From positions 1,612,001-1,676,000 of the forward strand of contig NZ_JAUSYB010000001.1 of assembly GCF_030816505.1 (NCBI RefSeq): a stretch of 64,000 nt of DNA, read 5' to 3'. This document shows, one piece after another, positions 1-8,733 of this stretch. The position numbers and the translations under genes are program-made. Each line of letters starts with the position of its first letter. The first letter of the stretch is position 1. The DNA is from Microbacterium sp. W4I20. GTDB lineage: Bacteria; Actinomycetota; Actinomycetes; Actinomycetales; Microbacteriaceae. A model generated the notes under the pieces. The model was not told the DNA's origin, searched no databases, and saw nothing but the letters and a program-made list of their open reading frames with translations.

Positions 1-736
1 GCCGAAAGGCCCGGAGGTCTCCGGTGCCGTCGCCGCGGGAGATCGCGTCGATCGCTCGACGCAGGGCCACTCGTGCGCTCGACTCGCGCCTCCGCGGGCG
101 GCGCAGCGTCCCCTCCGCGGTGCTCACGTCGACGCTCCTCGCGTCCGTCGCCGCGTCGAGGTCGATCTCCAAGCGGGTCTCCCCGACGGCCTGCGCGCGG
201 AGCCGTGCGCCCCCTCGCCCGACCAGGGTGGATGCCGTCAGCGTCGCCGCTCGTCCTGACACCGGCTCTTCGAGCAGGGCCAGCAGACCGTGCGGGACGG
301 CTGCCGCCGCTCGCAGTTCGAGCTCGCCTCCGGCCAGCATCCGAAGCCACCCGAGGGACTCGCGCACCATGGCGCCGAGCTCTCCGGGGATCGCGACGGT
401 GTCGACCGTCACAGGGCGCGCGGCATCGACACCGGCACGGGGCGCGGCGGCATCCGCGACCAGGTCGGCTCGCAGCCACGGTCGATCGAGCACGACAGGC
501 ACGCTGCCGGCCGCGGCCTCGAGCGCGGCGAGCTCGTCATCATCGACGGCGACCGGATGCGCGATGAGGAGCGCCGAGGCACGTCCCTGCAGCGCGACAC
601 GGGACCGTGCGGGCCAGCCGGGCGCACCGTCGACCACGACGATCGCCCCTTCCAGCTGCTCGACCACGCGTGCCCGCAGTGGCAGTTCCGTGATCGCCGT
701 GCGGTAACGCGCCGTCGCGCCGCTGACCCCGATCAT
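1..736 (-). CDS. Unrecognised protein, truncated by the left window edge
   Basis: The frame is open for 245 codons from ATG 734-736 to the window edge with no stop. Its ATG overlaps the stop of the preceding Gfo/Idh gene (ATGA), so the two genes are co-transcribed and probably translationally coupled. The visible protein starts MIGVSGATARYRTAI, is soluble, rich in Ala, Val, Asp and Arg, and has no signal peptide or membrane segment. Alternating short hydrophobic stretches around residues 30-80 hint at an alpha/beta fold, possibly a reduced relative of its Gfo/Idh neighbour, but I see no dinucleotide-binding glycine motif and no EKP motif. I do not recognise the family. The reading frame itself is well supported by the coupling and by the lack of stops. 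Confidence 0.6.
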   Translation of the reverse strand, partial: MIGVSGATARYRTAITELPLRARVVEQLEGAIVVVDGAPGWPARSRVALQGRASALLIAHPVAVDDDELAALEAAAGSVPVVLDRPWLRADLVADAAAPRAGVDAARPVTVDTVAIPGELGAMVRESLGWLRMLAGGELELRAAAAVPHGLLALLEEPVSGRAATLTASTLVGRGGARLRAQAVGETRLEIDLDAATDARSVDVSTAEGTLRRPRRRESSARVALRRAIDAISRGDGTGDLRAFR

Positions 737-1773
737 CGCGCCATCCCTTCGCGCACGGCTGTCGCCGCAGCATCCGCCAGCGCGATCGCGTAATGCGCGT
801 CGGCCAGCATCTCGTCGTACTCCACGGCCTCCGCGCCGTCGGCGAGCGCCGCCACGACCCGCCACTCGGCCAGGTACCCGTCCTCAGGGAGGGGTGGGTA
901 CTCCGACACCCGCCCGTCGACGTGCCGAACACGCGCGAGTGCGCTGCCGTCGTGCACGAAGGCCGGCGGGAACTCGATGTCGACCTGGTCGCGCGCGGTC
1001 GAGATCGCGAAGCGCCAGAGCGCCTCGGCACCCGCGGGAAGCATCACGGCGGTGAGCCGGACGAGCACATCGTCGGCGATGAAGCCGACGCAGTAGCCGA
1101 TCGGAGCGATCGGGCGCGCGAACACCACCCGATCGAGGTGCGGGGCGAGGTCGCGCAGCAGCGGCAGATCATGGATGCCGAGCCCGAGTATCAGCTGTCG
1201 GACGACCGCGGCGGCGAAGTCGGGGTCGTTCCAATCCGGAGCGGGTCGGGCGGGGGCCGCCCCGGGCAGGGACTCGGTGACGACGTCGTGGTACCGACCA
1301 TTCGGCGGCAACGCCACCGTGACCGATACCGCCCGCACCGGCGCCCGCTCTGCCGTGATGTGGTGCTTGGCCCGGCCCCAGGCGGGATCGAAGAGGTGGT
1401 TCGTACCGACCACGAGGGCCGTGCCTGCGTGCCGACACGCGTCGACGACGGCATCCGCATCCTCGCTGGTGAGCGCGATCGGCTTCTCGCAGAGGATGGT
1501 GCGCACACCGGCCGCCACGGCCGCCAGGATCTGCGCGGCATGATGCTCCGGCGGCGAGCAGATCGCGACGACGTCGACCGCTGGATCCGCCAACAGCTCG
1601 TCGGTGCCGGAGGACCACCGTGCACCAGTCCGCGCGGCAAGGGCCTCAGCTCTCCCGCTCCCCCCGTCGGCGATGTGCACAACGCGGAACGACTCGGGCA
1701 GCCATTCGAGAGTGGGGAGGTGCAAGGCGGAGACGCCCGGTCCTGCCCCGATGACACCGACGCCGTACGGCAT
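733..1773 (-). CDS. Gfo/Idh/MocA-family NAD(P)-dependent oxidoreductase
   Basis: A 346-residue cytosolic dehydrogenase of the Gfo/Idh/MocA family, which oxidises or reduces sugars, inositols and their derivatives with NAD(P). The N-terminal Rossmann fold begins MPYGVGVIGAGPGVSALH with the glycine-rich loop near residues 8-13. The family EKP motif is visible as LCEKPIALTS, and the C-terminal part carries the expected His in GIHDLPLL. ATG 1771-1773 is chosen because AAGGAG lies 6 bases upstream; a longer open frame to 1809 adds a non-conserved extension. It is divergent from the ROK regulator at 1905 and coupled to the unknown gene at 736. A role with keto-sugars of the neighbouring deglycosidase locus is an inference. 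Confidence 0.85.
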   Translation of the reverse strand: MPYGVGVIGAGPGVSALHLPTLEWLPESFRVVHIADGGSGRAEALAARTGARWSSGTDELLADPAVDVVAICSPPEHHAAQILAAVAAGVRTILCEKPIALTSEDADAVVDACRHAGTALVVGTNHLFDPAWGRAKHHITAERAPVRAVSVTVALPPNGRYHDVVTESLPGAAPARPAPDWNDPDFAAAVVRQLILGLGIHDLPLLRDLAPHLDRVVFARPIAPIGYCVGFIADDVLVRLTAVMLPAGAEALWRFAISTARDQVDIEFPPAFVHDGSALARVRHVDGRVSEYPPLPEDGYLAEWRVVAALADGAEAVEYDEMLADAHYAIALADAAATAVREGMAR

Positions 1774-1904
1774 GAGCCTGCTCCTTTCGCGGAAGCAGGT
1801 CGCCCCCATCGGCTTTTGCCTGAACTCTACCTAAGTGCGCTCGACGACGACAATAGCGCGGTCGATGTGCGCCGAATTCGCCGAGTCTTGTGTGAAAATC
1901 GGAT

Positions 1905-3176
1905 ATGGCCAGTGAGTCCACCCTCCGCTTCGGCGCGCAGACCGATGAGATGACGAGTCTGCTGCGCATCGTCAATCTCGTGCGAACCGGCGAAGCGGTG
2001 ACCCGGCCCGAGATCGGCCGCGTCACCGGCCTCGGTCGTGGTGTCGTCGCGCAGCGCGTCGACCACGCCATCGATGTCGGCTTCCTTCAGGACGGCGAGT
2101 TCGCGCCCTCCTCCGGCGGCCGAGCGCCGCGCACCCTGCGGTTCCGCGCCGAGCGCGGTCGCGTGATCGTGTGCGCACTCGGCGCTCTGCACATCCACGT
2201 GGGGCTCGCCGATCTGAACGGGACGATCCTGGCCGACTCGCACCGCGCGTGGGACATCGCCCGTGGCCCGGAGGAGACTCTCGACGAGGCCATGTCGATG
2301 ATCGACGGGCTCCTCGCGAAGGACGACGCGCCCGACACCCCTGTCTGGGCGATCACCGTCGGCGTACCCGGTCCGGTGGACTTCGCCTCCGGTCGCCCCG
2401 TGGCGCCGCCCATCATGCCCGGCTGGAACGGCTTCGACATCCGCACGCGGTTCGAAGAGCGGTTCGACGCCCCGACCTGGGTCGACAACGACGTGAACAT
2501 CCTCGCGTTCAGCGAGCGCGAGCGTCGCGAGAACGACAACATCGACCTGATCTACTGCAAGATCGGGTCGGGAATCGGCGCCGGCCTGCTCTCCCGCGGC
2601 CGAGTGCATCGCGGCGCGAACGGCGCGGCCGGCGACATCGGCCACGTGCGCGTGCGCGACTCCGAGGAGCTCTGCCGCTGCGGCAAGATCGGCTGCCTCG
2701 AGGCGGTGGCGGGCGGTTGGGCGCTCGTGCGGGACGCCGAGCGAGAACTGGCCGAGGGGGCAACAGGTCGACTCGCGCAGCGCGCGGCCGAGGGTGAGGC
2801 CATCACGCCCGAGGCGATCTCGCGCGCCGCGGAGGGCGGCGATGCGCTGGCGATCTCGCTCATCAGAAAGTCGGCGCGGGTCGCGGGCGAATCCATCGCC
2901 ACCCTCGTGAACGTGTTCAACCCCAGCATCATCGTGATCGGCGGCGCGGTGGCCGCCGCGGGCGAGCTCTTCCTCGCCGAGGTGCGGCAACGGGTCTACG
3001 AGCTCTCGCTTCCGCTCGCGACGCGCGACCTCTCGATCGTGAACTCCCCCAACGATCCGCGAGAGCCGCTCCGCGGTGGCGCGGCGCTCGCCCGCGAGGA
3101 GCTGTTCGACGAGACCTTCCCCCGGTGGTTCGCCGATGGCGCGCCGACGGTCGCTCGGATTCACACGGTCTCGTAA
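1905..3176 (+). CDS. ROK-family transcriptional regulator
   Basis: A 423-residue NagC/XylR-type ROK protein. Residues about 15-65 form a winged helix-turn-helix that resembles other ROK repressors (TRPEIGRVTGLGRGVVAQRV), and residues about 85-400 form the sugar-kinase-like domain. The kinase-like features are kept: VDNDVN near 193-198, GDIGHV at 244-249, and the zinc motif C-R-C-G-K-I-G-C at 257-264 followed by LE. It lies between a divergent Gfo/Idh dehydrogenase and the rightward deglycosidase beta-alpha-cupin operon. It most likely senses a free sugar or sugar derivative and represses one or both neighbours; the ligand cannot be read from the sequence. GC and codon style match the surroundings. 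Confidence 0.9.
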   Translation: MASESTLRFGAQTDEMTSLLRIVNLVRTGEAVTRPEIGRVTGLGRGVVAQRVDHAIDVGFLQDGEFAPSSGGRAPRTLRFRAERGRVIVCALGALHIHVGLADLNGTILADSHRAWDIARGPEETLDEAMSMIDGLLAKDDAPDTPVWAITVGVPGPVDFASGRPVAPPIMPGWNGFDIRTRFEERFDAPTWVDNDVNILAFSERERRENDNIDLIYCKIGSGIGAGLLSRGRVHRGANGAAGDIGHVRVRDSEELCRCGKIGCLEAVAGGWALVRDAERELAEGATGRLAQRAAEGEAITPEAISRAAEGGDALAISLIRKSARVAGESIATLVNVFNPSIIVIGGAVAAAGELFLAEVRQRVYELSLPLATRDLSIVNSPNDPREPLRGGAALAREELFDETFPRWFADGAPTVARIHTVS

Positions 3177-3204
3177 TCGCAGAGCTCTCTTCTTCCTAAA
3201 TCAG

Positions 3205-3220
3205 ACATAAGCCTGTATGT
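3205..3220 (+). promoter_or_regulatory. Inverted repeat in promoter region of the 3308-5117 operon
   Basis: ACATA, 6 bases, TATGT forms a perfect 5-base inverted repeat in the 131-base gap between the ROK gene and the deglycosidase beta gene. It contains the hexamer CATAAG, which also occurs as a 22-base-spaced pair in two other promoters of this locus (17033/17055 and 20980/21002). It may be an operator for the ROK or LysR regulator. The rest of the gap holds no gene longer than the 20-codon upstream frame noted separately. Confidence 0.35.
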
Positions 3221-3252
3221 TCTGAACTGAAGTCGAACGAGAGGCGTCGAAG

Positions 3253-3315
3253 ATGATGCGCACACCGCCCGAGCACAGCGCCGATACGCGGATCCGAGCG
3301 GCGCATCGTGCTTGA
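3253..3315 (+). other. Possible 20-residue leader ORF overlapping the CGD beta start
   Basis: ATG 3253 is preceded by GAGAGG at 8 bases and opens a 20-codon frame (MMRTPPEHSADTRIRAAHRA) that stops with TGA at 3313-3315, 8 bases inside the downstream GTG-initiated gene. The downstream gene has no clear ribosome binding site of its own, so translation of this short frame could deliver ribosomes to it. It may also be a chance frame. There is no resemblance to a known peptide. Confidence 0.3.
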
Positions 3316-3718
3316 TGGGTTGGGCGCGGATGCGCTCGTCGACAGCGAGAACGGTGCCGTGCTCCGCGTCTCGCTCCCCTGGATCCGCTCACTGCCGATC
3401 GCGGCCGCGCGCGATGTCGAAGTGCAGATCGACGGCGCGCCCGTCTCCGCACCTCAGGTGCGACTCGGCGACCGACGCGTCGCGCTCCAGGACCTGGTTC
3501 TCGAGTCCGGATGGTGGTTCGTGCAGGATCGGCTGGCACTCGAGCTCGATCGACGTCTCGACGCCGGGAGCCATTTGGTGCGGCTGCGCTTCGGCCTGGC
3601 CATCCCCTACCTGCAGGTGGGCCCGGACGGACCGCTGACCCTGCCCTTCCACTTCGAACGCGAACTGACCGCCGTCGCCCCCGGCTCGCCCGCCGGTGTC
3701 GCGCTCGACGTCGCCTGA
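3308..3718 (+). CDS. C-glycoside deglycosidase beta-subunit family protein (DUF6379/CGDB-like), copy 1
   Basis: A 136-residue small beta-sheet protein of the C-glycoside deglycosidase beta-subunit family. The family signature is a strand ending in LPW with R-S-L three residues later (RVSLPWIRSLP near residues 20-30), a hydrophobic VDG/IDG turn, and a late IPYLQV/LPYMQI-type strand. All are present and align with the other beta modules in this window. GTG 3308 is chosen because it places the LPW motif at the same distance from the N-terminus as in the other copies; the nearest upstream in-frame stop is at 3254. It is followed after 14 bases by the alpha-type gene, so the pair probably forms a heteromeric enzyme. 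In known systems the beta subunit is needed for activity and stability. Confidence 0.8.
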   Translation: MLDGLGADALVDSENGAVLRVSLPWIRSLPIAAARDVEVQIDGAPVSAPQVRLGDRRVALQDLVLESGWWFVQDRLALELDRRLDAGSHLVRLRFGLAIPYLQVGPDGPLTLPFHFERELTAVAPGSPAGVALDVA

Positions 3719-3732
3719 CCGGGAGCCGCGAC

Positions 3733-4737
3733 ATGACGACCGACATCCCCGCCGACTGGACACTCTCCGCGAGTGCTTTCAACTGGTCCTCCGACATCGT
3801 GCGCGCCGAACGCGCGGCACCCGACATCGCCACGAGCATCGTCGCCGACGGCATCGCCTCGGTCATCGAGGTCGAACTCGGCCAACTGTGGCGGTCGTAT
3901 CCCCTGCCGACGGATGCCGAGGCCGAGGCCCTGCGCGAGTCACTCGCCGCGGTGGGCGGACGGGTGAGCATCGTCGGCGCGAGCATCGACGACTGGGAGC
4001 TGCCCGCGCGGCGACGGAGCGATGCCGAGCGCCTGGCCTTCCTGCTGCCGCAGCTGCACACCGCGCATCGGCTCGGCGCGACCGGCCTGCGACTGCCGAT
4101 CGGTCAGGCAGGGCCCGCGCTGCTGAACCACCTGCTCCCCCACCTGCACGACCTCGAGCTGGTGCTGTTCGAAGAGGCGCAGGGCCGCCAGACCCCCTCG
4201 GCGCAAGCCGCGGACTACGACGCCATCGCCGCGCTCGACGACCCGCACGTGCGCCTGCTGATCGACATCAGCATGCTCATGCCGGCGCTTCCCCCGACGT
4301 ACCTCGAGCAGTTGCGGGCCGGCGGCATCCCCTCCGACCTCCTGTCGCGACTCACGGACGAGTGGCGCGATCCCGCGACCCACGATGCGGTGATGGCGCT
4401 CCTCCGCTCGGGGGGCGTGCCCGGCTCGGTGCACACGCTCTACATGGACATGCTCGTGCGGTTCGGCCGGTCGGATGCCGCGGACCTGCGCGGCATCCTC
4501 CCCCTGGTCGGCGCCTTCCACCTGAAGTTCTGGGATCTCGACGACAGCGACTCCCGGATATCCGCGCCAATTCAGGCGCTGGCTGCCGAGCTCGCCGGTC
4601 GCGACTTCCACGGCACGTTCACGAGCGAGTGGGGCGGACTCGAATGGCTCGACGATGATGCTGCCACGATGACGCGTGCCCACCTCGCGCTGGCTCGTGA
4701 CTCGCTCGGCACGGCCGGCACCAGAATGGTTGCATGA
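3733..4737 (+). CDS. C-glycoside deglycosidase alpha-type TIM-barrel protein, copy 1 (divergent)
   Basis: A 334-residue xylose-isomerase-like TIM barrel, the most divergent of the five alpha modules. Metal ligands expected for this fold can be placed at E147 or E148 (LVLFEEAQG), D178 (LLIDIS), H263 (AFHLKFWD) and E299 (FTSEWGG). In known C-glycoside deglycosidases such a divalent-metal site promotes removal of the aglycone from a 3-oxo-glycoside. ATG 3733 follows GGGAG at 8 bases and lies 14 bases after the beta gene; upstream in-frame codons overlap the beta gene and are unlikely to be translated. The stop overlaps the next start (ATGA), so beta, alpha and cupin form one operon. It could instead be a sugar epimerase that kept the beta partner. 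Confidence 0.75.
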   Translation: MTTDIPADWTLSASAFNWSSDIVRAERAAPDIATSIVADGIASVIEVELGQLWRSYPLPTDAEAEALRESLAAVGGRVSIVGASIDDWELPARRRSDAERLAFLLPQLHTAHRLGATGLRLPIGQAGPALLNHLLPHLHDLELVLFEEAQGRQTPSAQAADYDAIAALDDPHVRLLIDISMLMPALPPTYLEQLRAGGIPSDLLSRLTDEWRDPATHDAVMALLRSGGVPGSVHTLYMDMLVRFGRSDAADLRGILPLVGAFHLKFWDLDDSDSRISAPIQALAAELAGRDFHGTFTSEWGGLEWLDDDAATMTRAHLALARDSLGTAGTRMVA

Positions 4738-5117
4738 CCACTCTTCACGGGATCGACATCGCTGCCGAGCTTCGACAGGTCGAGGCGCACTGGACCCCGC
4801 GCGTCGTGGGCCGGGTGAACGACCAGTACATCAAGGTCGCGAGGCTCCTCGGCGAACTGGTGTGGCATGCGCACGACGCCGAGGACGAGATGTTCCTGGT
4901 CGTCTCGGGCACGCTCCGCATCCAGCTTCCCGACGACCAGGAGGTCGTGCTCACCCCCGGACAGTTCCACGTCGTCCCCCGGGGCGTGCAGCACAATCCG
5001 ATCGCCGAGGAAGAGGTCGAGATCGTCCTGATCGAGACGGTGACCACGGCACACACCGGCGACGTCGTCACCGAACGTACGGTGCCGCTCGACAGGCAGG
5101 TCGGCGACTTCCGCTGA
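4734..5117 (+). CDS. Small cupin-domain protein
   Basis: A 127-residue single-domain cupin. Motif 1 is complete: H45-A-H47, E52 and G59 (WHAHDAEDEMFLVVSG), and motif 2 is PGQFHVVPRGVQHNP with H88, so a His/His/Glu/His metal site is intact. It is translationally coupled (ATGA) to the upstream alpha-type deglycosidase gene and ends inside a strong hairpin terminator. Small cupins in sugar operons are often isomerases, epimerases or sugar-binding proteins, and this one may act on the keto-sugar product. The exact reaction cannot be told from the sequence. Confidence 0.8.
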   Translation: MTTLHGIDIAAELRQVEAHWTPRVVGRVNDQYIKVARLLGELVWHAHDAEDEMFLVVSGTLRIQLPDDQEVVLTPGQFHVVPRGVQHNPIAEEEVEIVLIETVTTAHTGDVVTERTVPLDRQVGDFR

Positions 5118-5140
5118 CGCGGGAGGCGTCAGCGGAAGTC
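5106..5140. terminator. Perfect 15-base-pair hairpin between convergent operons
   Basis: GACTTCCGCTGACGC at 5106-5120 and its exact reverse complement at 5126-5140 flank a 5-base loop, GGGAG. The left arm contains the last codons and stop (TGA 5115-5117) of the cupin gene, and the leftward ThuA gene ends at 5161. The symmetrical GC-rich stem without a long T-run is typical of actinobacterial terminators and should work in both directions. Confidence 0.8.
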
Positions 5141-5160
5141 CCTGCGGTGGGGTCGCCTGC

Positions 5161-6030
5161 TCAGCCTTCGCGGTTGTAGTACGGCCAGGGCAGGAACCGC
5201 CGCTCGCCGCGACGGTCGGGTCCGCTGAGGGTGATCTCCCCCGTCGCCGCCCACTCGACACCCCGCGGGAACATGCGGATGAACTCGATCCGTCGGAACG
5301 TGTCGATGTCATGGCCGATCGTGATCGTGAAGCTGCGCCCGGATCCGTACTCGTTGATCCAGGCGATCGGCTGATCCGTGTTCATGCCCGGCAGAGCGGC
5401 GATGCCGTCCGGCGGGATCGCGACCGGGTAGTGCGACATCGGCCAGACGGGCGCCTTCTCGTACGACTCGAGGTCGTCGAAGGTCGTGAGCAGCACCTGC
5501 GCGCCGTCGTACAGCTCGACGCCGACGAGGATGTCGTCGCCCGTCACGGTCCAGGTGTCGTTGATGCCCTCGGTGATCGCGTGGCGCGGCTCGGCGGTGC
5601 GCAACAGGGCCTCGCCCCAGGGGCGGGGACGGATGCCGGTGGGCACGCTGAGCTTCGCCCCGCGCATCACGTTGTACTCCTCGGGATAGCCCCAGTCGTC
5701 CTCCTGCACGGCCGAGCCGTGGAACCACACGATGCCCTTGCCCTGGTCGTGCACGAAGCTCAGCAGTGCAGCATCCGTCTCCGGTCCGAACCCGACCGCC
5801 TTGTCGTGATAGCCGTCACGGCCCTCGAACACGACGATGATCACGTCGTACTTGTCGATGATCTCGGCGCCGAGCCCTCGCGGGTCTTCGATGACGCGCA
5901 CGCGGAACCGTCCGGTGTCTTCGAGCAGCGTCGTCAGCCACTGGTTGTGGGTGCGGAAGCTGCGGTGCTCGTTGTCATGCTCGATGGTCATGTGGCCCGA
6001 CAGGATGAGGGCGTTCAGCAGATCGGCCAT
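5161..6030 (-). CDS. ThuA-domain protein
   Basis: A 289-residue ThuA (trehalose-utilisation-like) protein with a class-I glutamine-amidotransferase-like fold. Typical features are the opening ALILSGH, the VVFEGRDG strand-turn, GIVWFHGSAV around residue 100, PRHAITEG, and the late GSGRSFTITIGHD. ThuA proteins accompany sugar dehydrogenases that make 3-keto-sugars, for example ThuA/ThuB of rhizobial trehalose use. It is the last gene of the twelve-gene leftward operon and its ATG overlaps the stop of the upstream isomerase gene by one base (TGATG). The likely job is handling of a keto-sugar product; the reaction is not established for this subgroup. Confidence 0.85.
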   Translation of the reverse strand: MADLLNALILSGHMTIEHDNEHRSFRTHNQWLTTLLEDTGRFRVRVIEDPRGLGAEIIDKYDVIIVVFEGRDGYHDKAVGFGPETDAALLSFVHDQGKGIVWFHGSAVQEDDWGYPEEYNVMRGAKLSVPTGIRPRPWGEALLRTAEPRHAITEGINDTWTVTGDDILVGVELYDGAQVLLTTFDDLESYEKAPVWPMSHYPVAIPPDGIAALPGMNTDQPIAWINEYGSGRSFTITIGHDIDTFRRIEFIRMFPRGVEWAATGEITLSGPDRRGERRFLPWPYYNREG

Positions 6031-7046
6031 CAGGCGCTCTCGTCGACCTTCGTGGAGAAGGCGGAGTCGAAGGCGGCATCCGGCGGGGTGATCGCGGCGA
6101 GCTTCTGCACGAACGCGAGAGCCTCGGGGGCTCCGTGGAGGCGGTCCATGCCGGCGTCCTCCCACTCCACGCTCGTCGGACCCGTGTAGCCGATCGCGTT
6201 GAGCGCGCGGAACAACGGCTCCCACTTCACGGCACCGTGCCCGGTGGAGACGAACGTCCACCCGCGACGCGGGTTCGCCCACGGCAGGTGCGAACCCAGC
6301 ACCCCGTTGCGGCCGTCGAGGTTCGTGATCGATTCCTTCACGTGCACGTGGAAGATGTGCTCCGCGAAATCCAGCACGAACGCGACCGAATCCAACTGCT
6401 GCCACACGAAGTGCGACGGATCGAAGTTGAACCCGAAACTCTTCCGGTGCCCGATCGCGTCGAGCGTCGCCTTCGCCGTCCAGTAGTCGTACGCGATCTC
6501 CGACGGATGCACCTCCAGCGCGAACCGCACACCCACTTCCTCGAACACGTCGAGGATCGGGTTCCACCGGTCGGCGAAGTCCTGATACCCGGCCGCGATG
6601 AACTCATCCGACGCCGGCGGGAACATCGCCACCGCCTTCCAGATGCTCGACCCGGTGAACCCGTTCACCGTCGACACACCGAGCTTCGCGGCGAACCGGG
6701 CGGTGTCCTTCAGATCCTCCGCCGCACGCTGACGCACACCCTCCGCATCGCCATCACCCCACACCCGATCCGACAGGATGTCGCGGTGGCGCACGTCGAT
6801 CGGGTCATCGCACACCGCCTGCCCCGTGAGGTGGTTCGAGATCGCCCACACCTGCAGTCCGTTGCGTTCCAGGATGTCCCGGCGCGACTGCACATACTCC
6901 TCGTCATCCCACCGGGACACATCGATGTGATCACCCCAACAGGCGATCTCCAACCCGTCATACCCCCACTCCCCCGCAAGACGAGCGACCTCCTCGAACG
7001 GAAGATCAGCCCACTGACCGGTGAACAACGTGATCGGACGTGCCAT
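6030..7046 (-). CDS. Sugar phosphate isomerase/epimerase-like TIM barrel
   Basis: A 338-residue xylose-isomerase-like TIM-barrel protein beginning [20 protein letters not shown]. The four metal-ligand motifs are visible: ALEVHPSE (Glu), FNFDPSHF (Asp), FHVHVKES (His) and [11 protein letters not shown] (Glu). The family covers sugar epimerases, isomerases and dehydratases, including 3-keto-glycoside epimerases of the YcjR type. ATG 7046 follows AAGGAG at a good distance. It lies between a Gfo/Idh dehydrogenase and ThuA, a trio repeatedly associated with keto-sugar metabolism, so conversion of the sugar half after C-glycoside cleavage is a reasonable inference. Confidence 0.85.
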   Translation of the reverse strand: MARPITLFTGQWADLPFEEVARLAGEWGYDGLEIACWGDHIDVSRWDDEEYVQSRRDILERNGLQVWAISNHLTGQAVCDDPIDVRHRDILSDRVWGDGDAEGVRQRAAEDLKDTARFAAKLGVSTVNGFTGSSIWKAVAMFPPASDEFIAAGYQDFADRWNPILDVFEEVGVRFALEVHPSEIAYDYWTAKATLDAIGHRKSFGFNFDPSHFVWQQLDSVAFVLDFAEHIFHVHVKESITNLDGRNGVLGSHLPWANPRRGWTFVSTGHGAVKWEPLFRALNAIGYTGPTSVEWEDAGMDRLHGAPEALAFVQKLAAITPPDAAFDSAFSTKVDESA

Positions 7047-7099
7047 GAACGACTCCTTCGTAGAAACGTGGCGGGTGATGCGGATTGGGGGATTCGAGC

Positions 7100-8308
7100 T
7101 CAGCCGACGCCGACCGGCGCCTCGGTGCGCACGCGCACCCAGGCCGCGTCGTCGGCGGCGCTGCGCTCGACGGCGTCGAGTACGCGCTGCACCCCGAGCC
7201 CCTCGACGAAGCTCGGATGCGGCGTCGCGCCGTCGTGGATCGCCTGCACCAGATCGACGACCTGGTGCGTGAAACCGTGCTCGTAGCCGAGCATGTGTCC
7301 GGCCGGCCACCACGCGGCGACGTACGGATGCGCGGCCTCGGTCACGAGGATCTTCGTGAAGCCCTGGCGATCACCCGGCAGCGTGCGGTCGTAGAACTGC
7401 AGGCTGTTGAGGTCTTCCAGATCGAACGCGAGCGCGCCCTTGTCGCCCGAGACCTCGATGGTCAGGGCGTTCTTGCGCCCGGTCGCGAAGCGCGTGGCCT
7501 CGAACGAGGCCAGCGCTCCGCCCGAGAGTCGCCCCGTGAAAAGTGCCAGGTCGTCGACGGTGACATCGCCGTAGCCCGCACCTGCCGTCCCCGACAGGCC
7601 GGATCCTCCGGCGCTCACAGGCCGCTGCGACACGATCGTCTCGACGACGCCGGTCACGGCATCCACCGTCTGCCCGGTCACGAACTGGGTGAGGTCGATG
7701 ATGTGCGCACCGATGTCGCCCAGCGCGCCGGATCCCGCGTGCTCCTTCTGCAGACGCCACGCGAGCGGCATCTCCGGGTCGACGAGCCAGTCCTGCCGGT
7801 AGGCGGCGCGCACCTGCTGCACGCGCCCGATCACGCCCTCCGCGATCAGATCGCGGAGGAACGTCGCGGCGGGCACACGGCGGTAGGTGAACCCGACCAT
7901 CGAGACCACGCCGTGCGCAGCGGCGCGCTCGGCAGCATCCGCCATCGCCTCGGCCTCTTCGACCGTGTTGGCGAGCGGCTTCTCGCAGAGCACGTGCTTG
8001 CCGGCCTCCAGCGCCGCGATGGCGATCTCGGCGTGCGAGTCGCCGGGCGTGACGATGTCGACGATGTCGATGTCGGGTCGAGCGATGACCTCGCGCCAGT
8101 CCGTCGACGTCTCGGCCCAGCCCCAGTGCTCGGAGGCCTCCCGCACGGCATCCGGATTGCGGCCGACGAGCACCGCCATCTCGACGCCCTCGGGCAGATC
8201 GAACACCCGCGGCGCCTGACGCCAGCCCACCGAGTGCGCGGCGCCCATGAACCCGTGGCCGATCATCGCGACCCGCAGGGCTCTGCCCCGAGTCGGGCTC
8301 GGACTCAT
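7100..8308 (-). CDS. Gfo/Idh/MocA-family oxidoreductase
   Basis: A 402-residue NAD(P)-dependent dehydrogenase. The Rossmann glycine motif GHGFMG is at residues 17-22, the catalytic-region EKP motif is in LCEKPLANT, and DIGAHIID provides the conserved His. Its ATG overlaps the stop of the upstream deglycosidase beta gene (ATGA). In the puerarin-cleaving gut system the sugar is first oxidised at C3 by an enzyme of this family (DgpA), whereas Microbacterium CarA-type systems use a flavoprotein. This operon has both types, so this enzyme may oxidise a different glycoside, or reduce or re-oxidise the released keto-sugar. Confidence 0.88.
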   Translation of the reverse strand: MSPSPTRGRALRVAMIGHGFMGAAHSVGWRQAPRVFDLPEGVEMAVLVGRNPDAVREASEHWGWAETSTDWREVIARPDIDIVDIVTPGDSHAEIAIAALEAGKHVLCEKPLANTVEEAEAMADAAERAAAHGVVSMVGFTYRRVPAATFLRDLIAEGVIGRVQQVRAAYRQDWLVDPEMPLAWRLQKEHAGSGALGDIGAHIIDLTQFVTGQTVDAVTGVVETIVSQRPVSAGGSGLSGTAGAGYGDVTVDDLALFTGRLSGGALASFEATRFATGRKNALTIEVSGDKGALAFDLEDLNSLQFYDRTLPGDRQGFTKILVTEAAHPYVAAWWPAGHMLGYEHGFTHQVVDLVQAIHDGATPHPSFVEGLGVQRVLDAVERSAADDAAWVRVRTEAPVGVG

Positions 8309-8721
8309 GCGAGCACGACCTCGCGCTGCACCGGGACACGGTTGGTGACGTACCGGCCGGGGCCGCCGTCGACGCCCGGCATGATCTGCATGTAGAGCAG
8401 ACGCATGGTCAGGACGACCTCGACGGTGAGCGAATCGCCCGCCTGCGGCACCGGATCGAGGTCGATCAAGACCTCGGGGCGCTCGGCGACGAACCACAGC
8501 GTCTCGTGCTGCTCGGGCAGCTCGTCGACGCGATAGGTGCGCCCCTCGAGCTCGAACCGCAGCGACTCGGTCGGGATCGAGACGCCGTTCACGGTGGCGG
8601 CGACGCCGTCAACGGCCGACAGCCAGAGGCTGCGGTACCAGGGCAGCTGCACCGAGACGGCGATGCCGGTGTCGGTGCGGCGGACGTCCTTCTCGGAGAA
8701 CAGGGAATTGTGAGTGGCCAT
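8305..8721 (-). CDS. C-glycoside deglycosidase beta subunit, copy 2
   Basis: A 138-residue beta subunit. The LPWYRSLWLSAVDG segment, TESLRFELEGRTY, the ETLWFV strand and LLYMQIMPGVDGGPGRYV match the beta parts of the other copies, most closely the fusion at 18122-19600. ATG 8721 follows GGAG at 6 bases. It lies 12 bases after the alpha gene at 8734-9759 and is coupled by ATGA to the Gfo/Idh gene. In known heteromeric CGDs the beta subunit packs on the TIM barrel and shapes the active site; this copy most likely pairs with the adjacent alpha gene. Confidence 0.88.
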   Translation of the reverse strand: MATHNSLFSEKDVRRTDTGIAVSVQLPWYRSLWLSAVDGVAATVNGVSIPTESLRFELEGRTYRVDELPEQHETLWFVAERPEVLIDLDPVPQAGDSLTVEVVLTMRLLYMQIMPGVDGGPGRYVTNRVPVQREVVLA

Positions 8722-8733
8722 GATGACTCCGAT

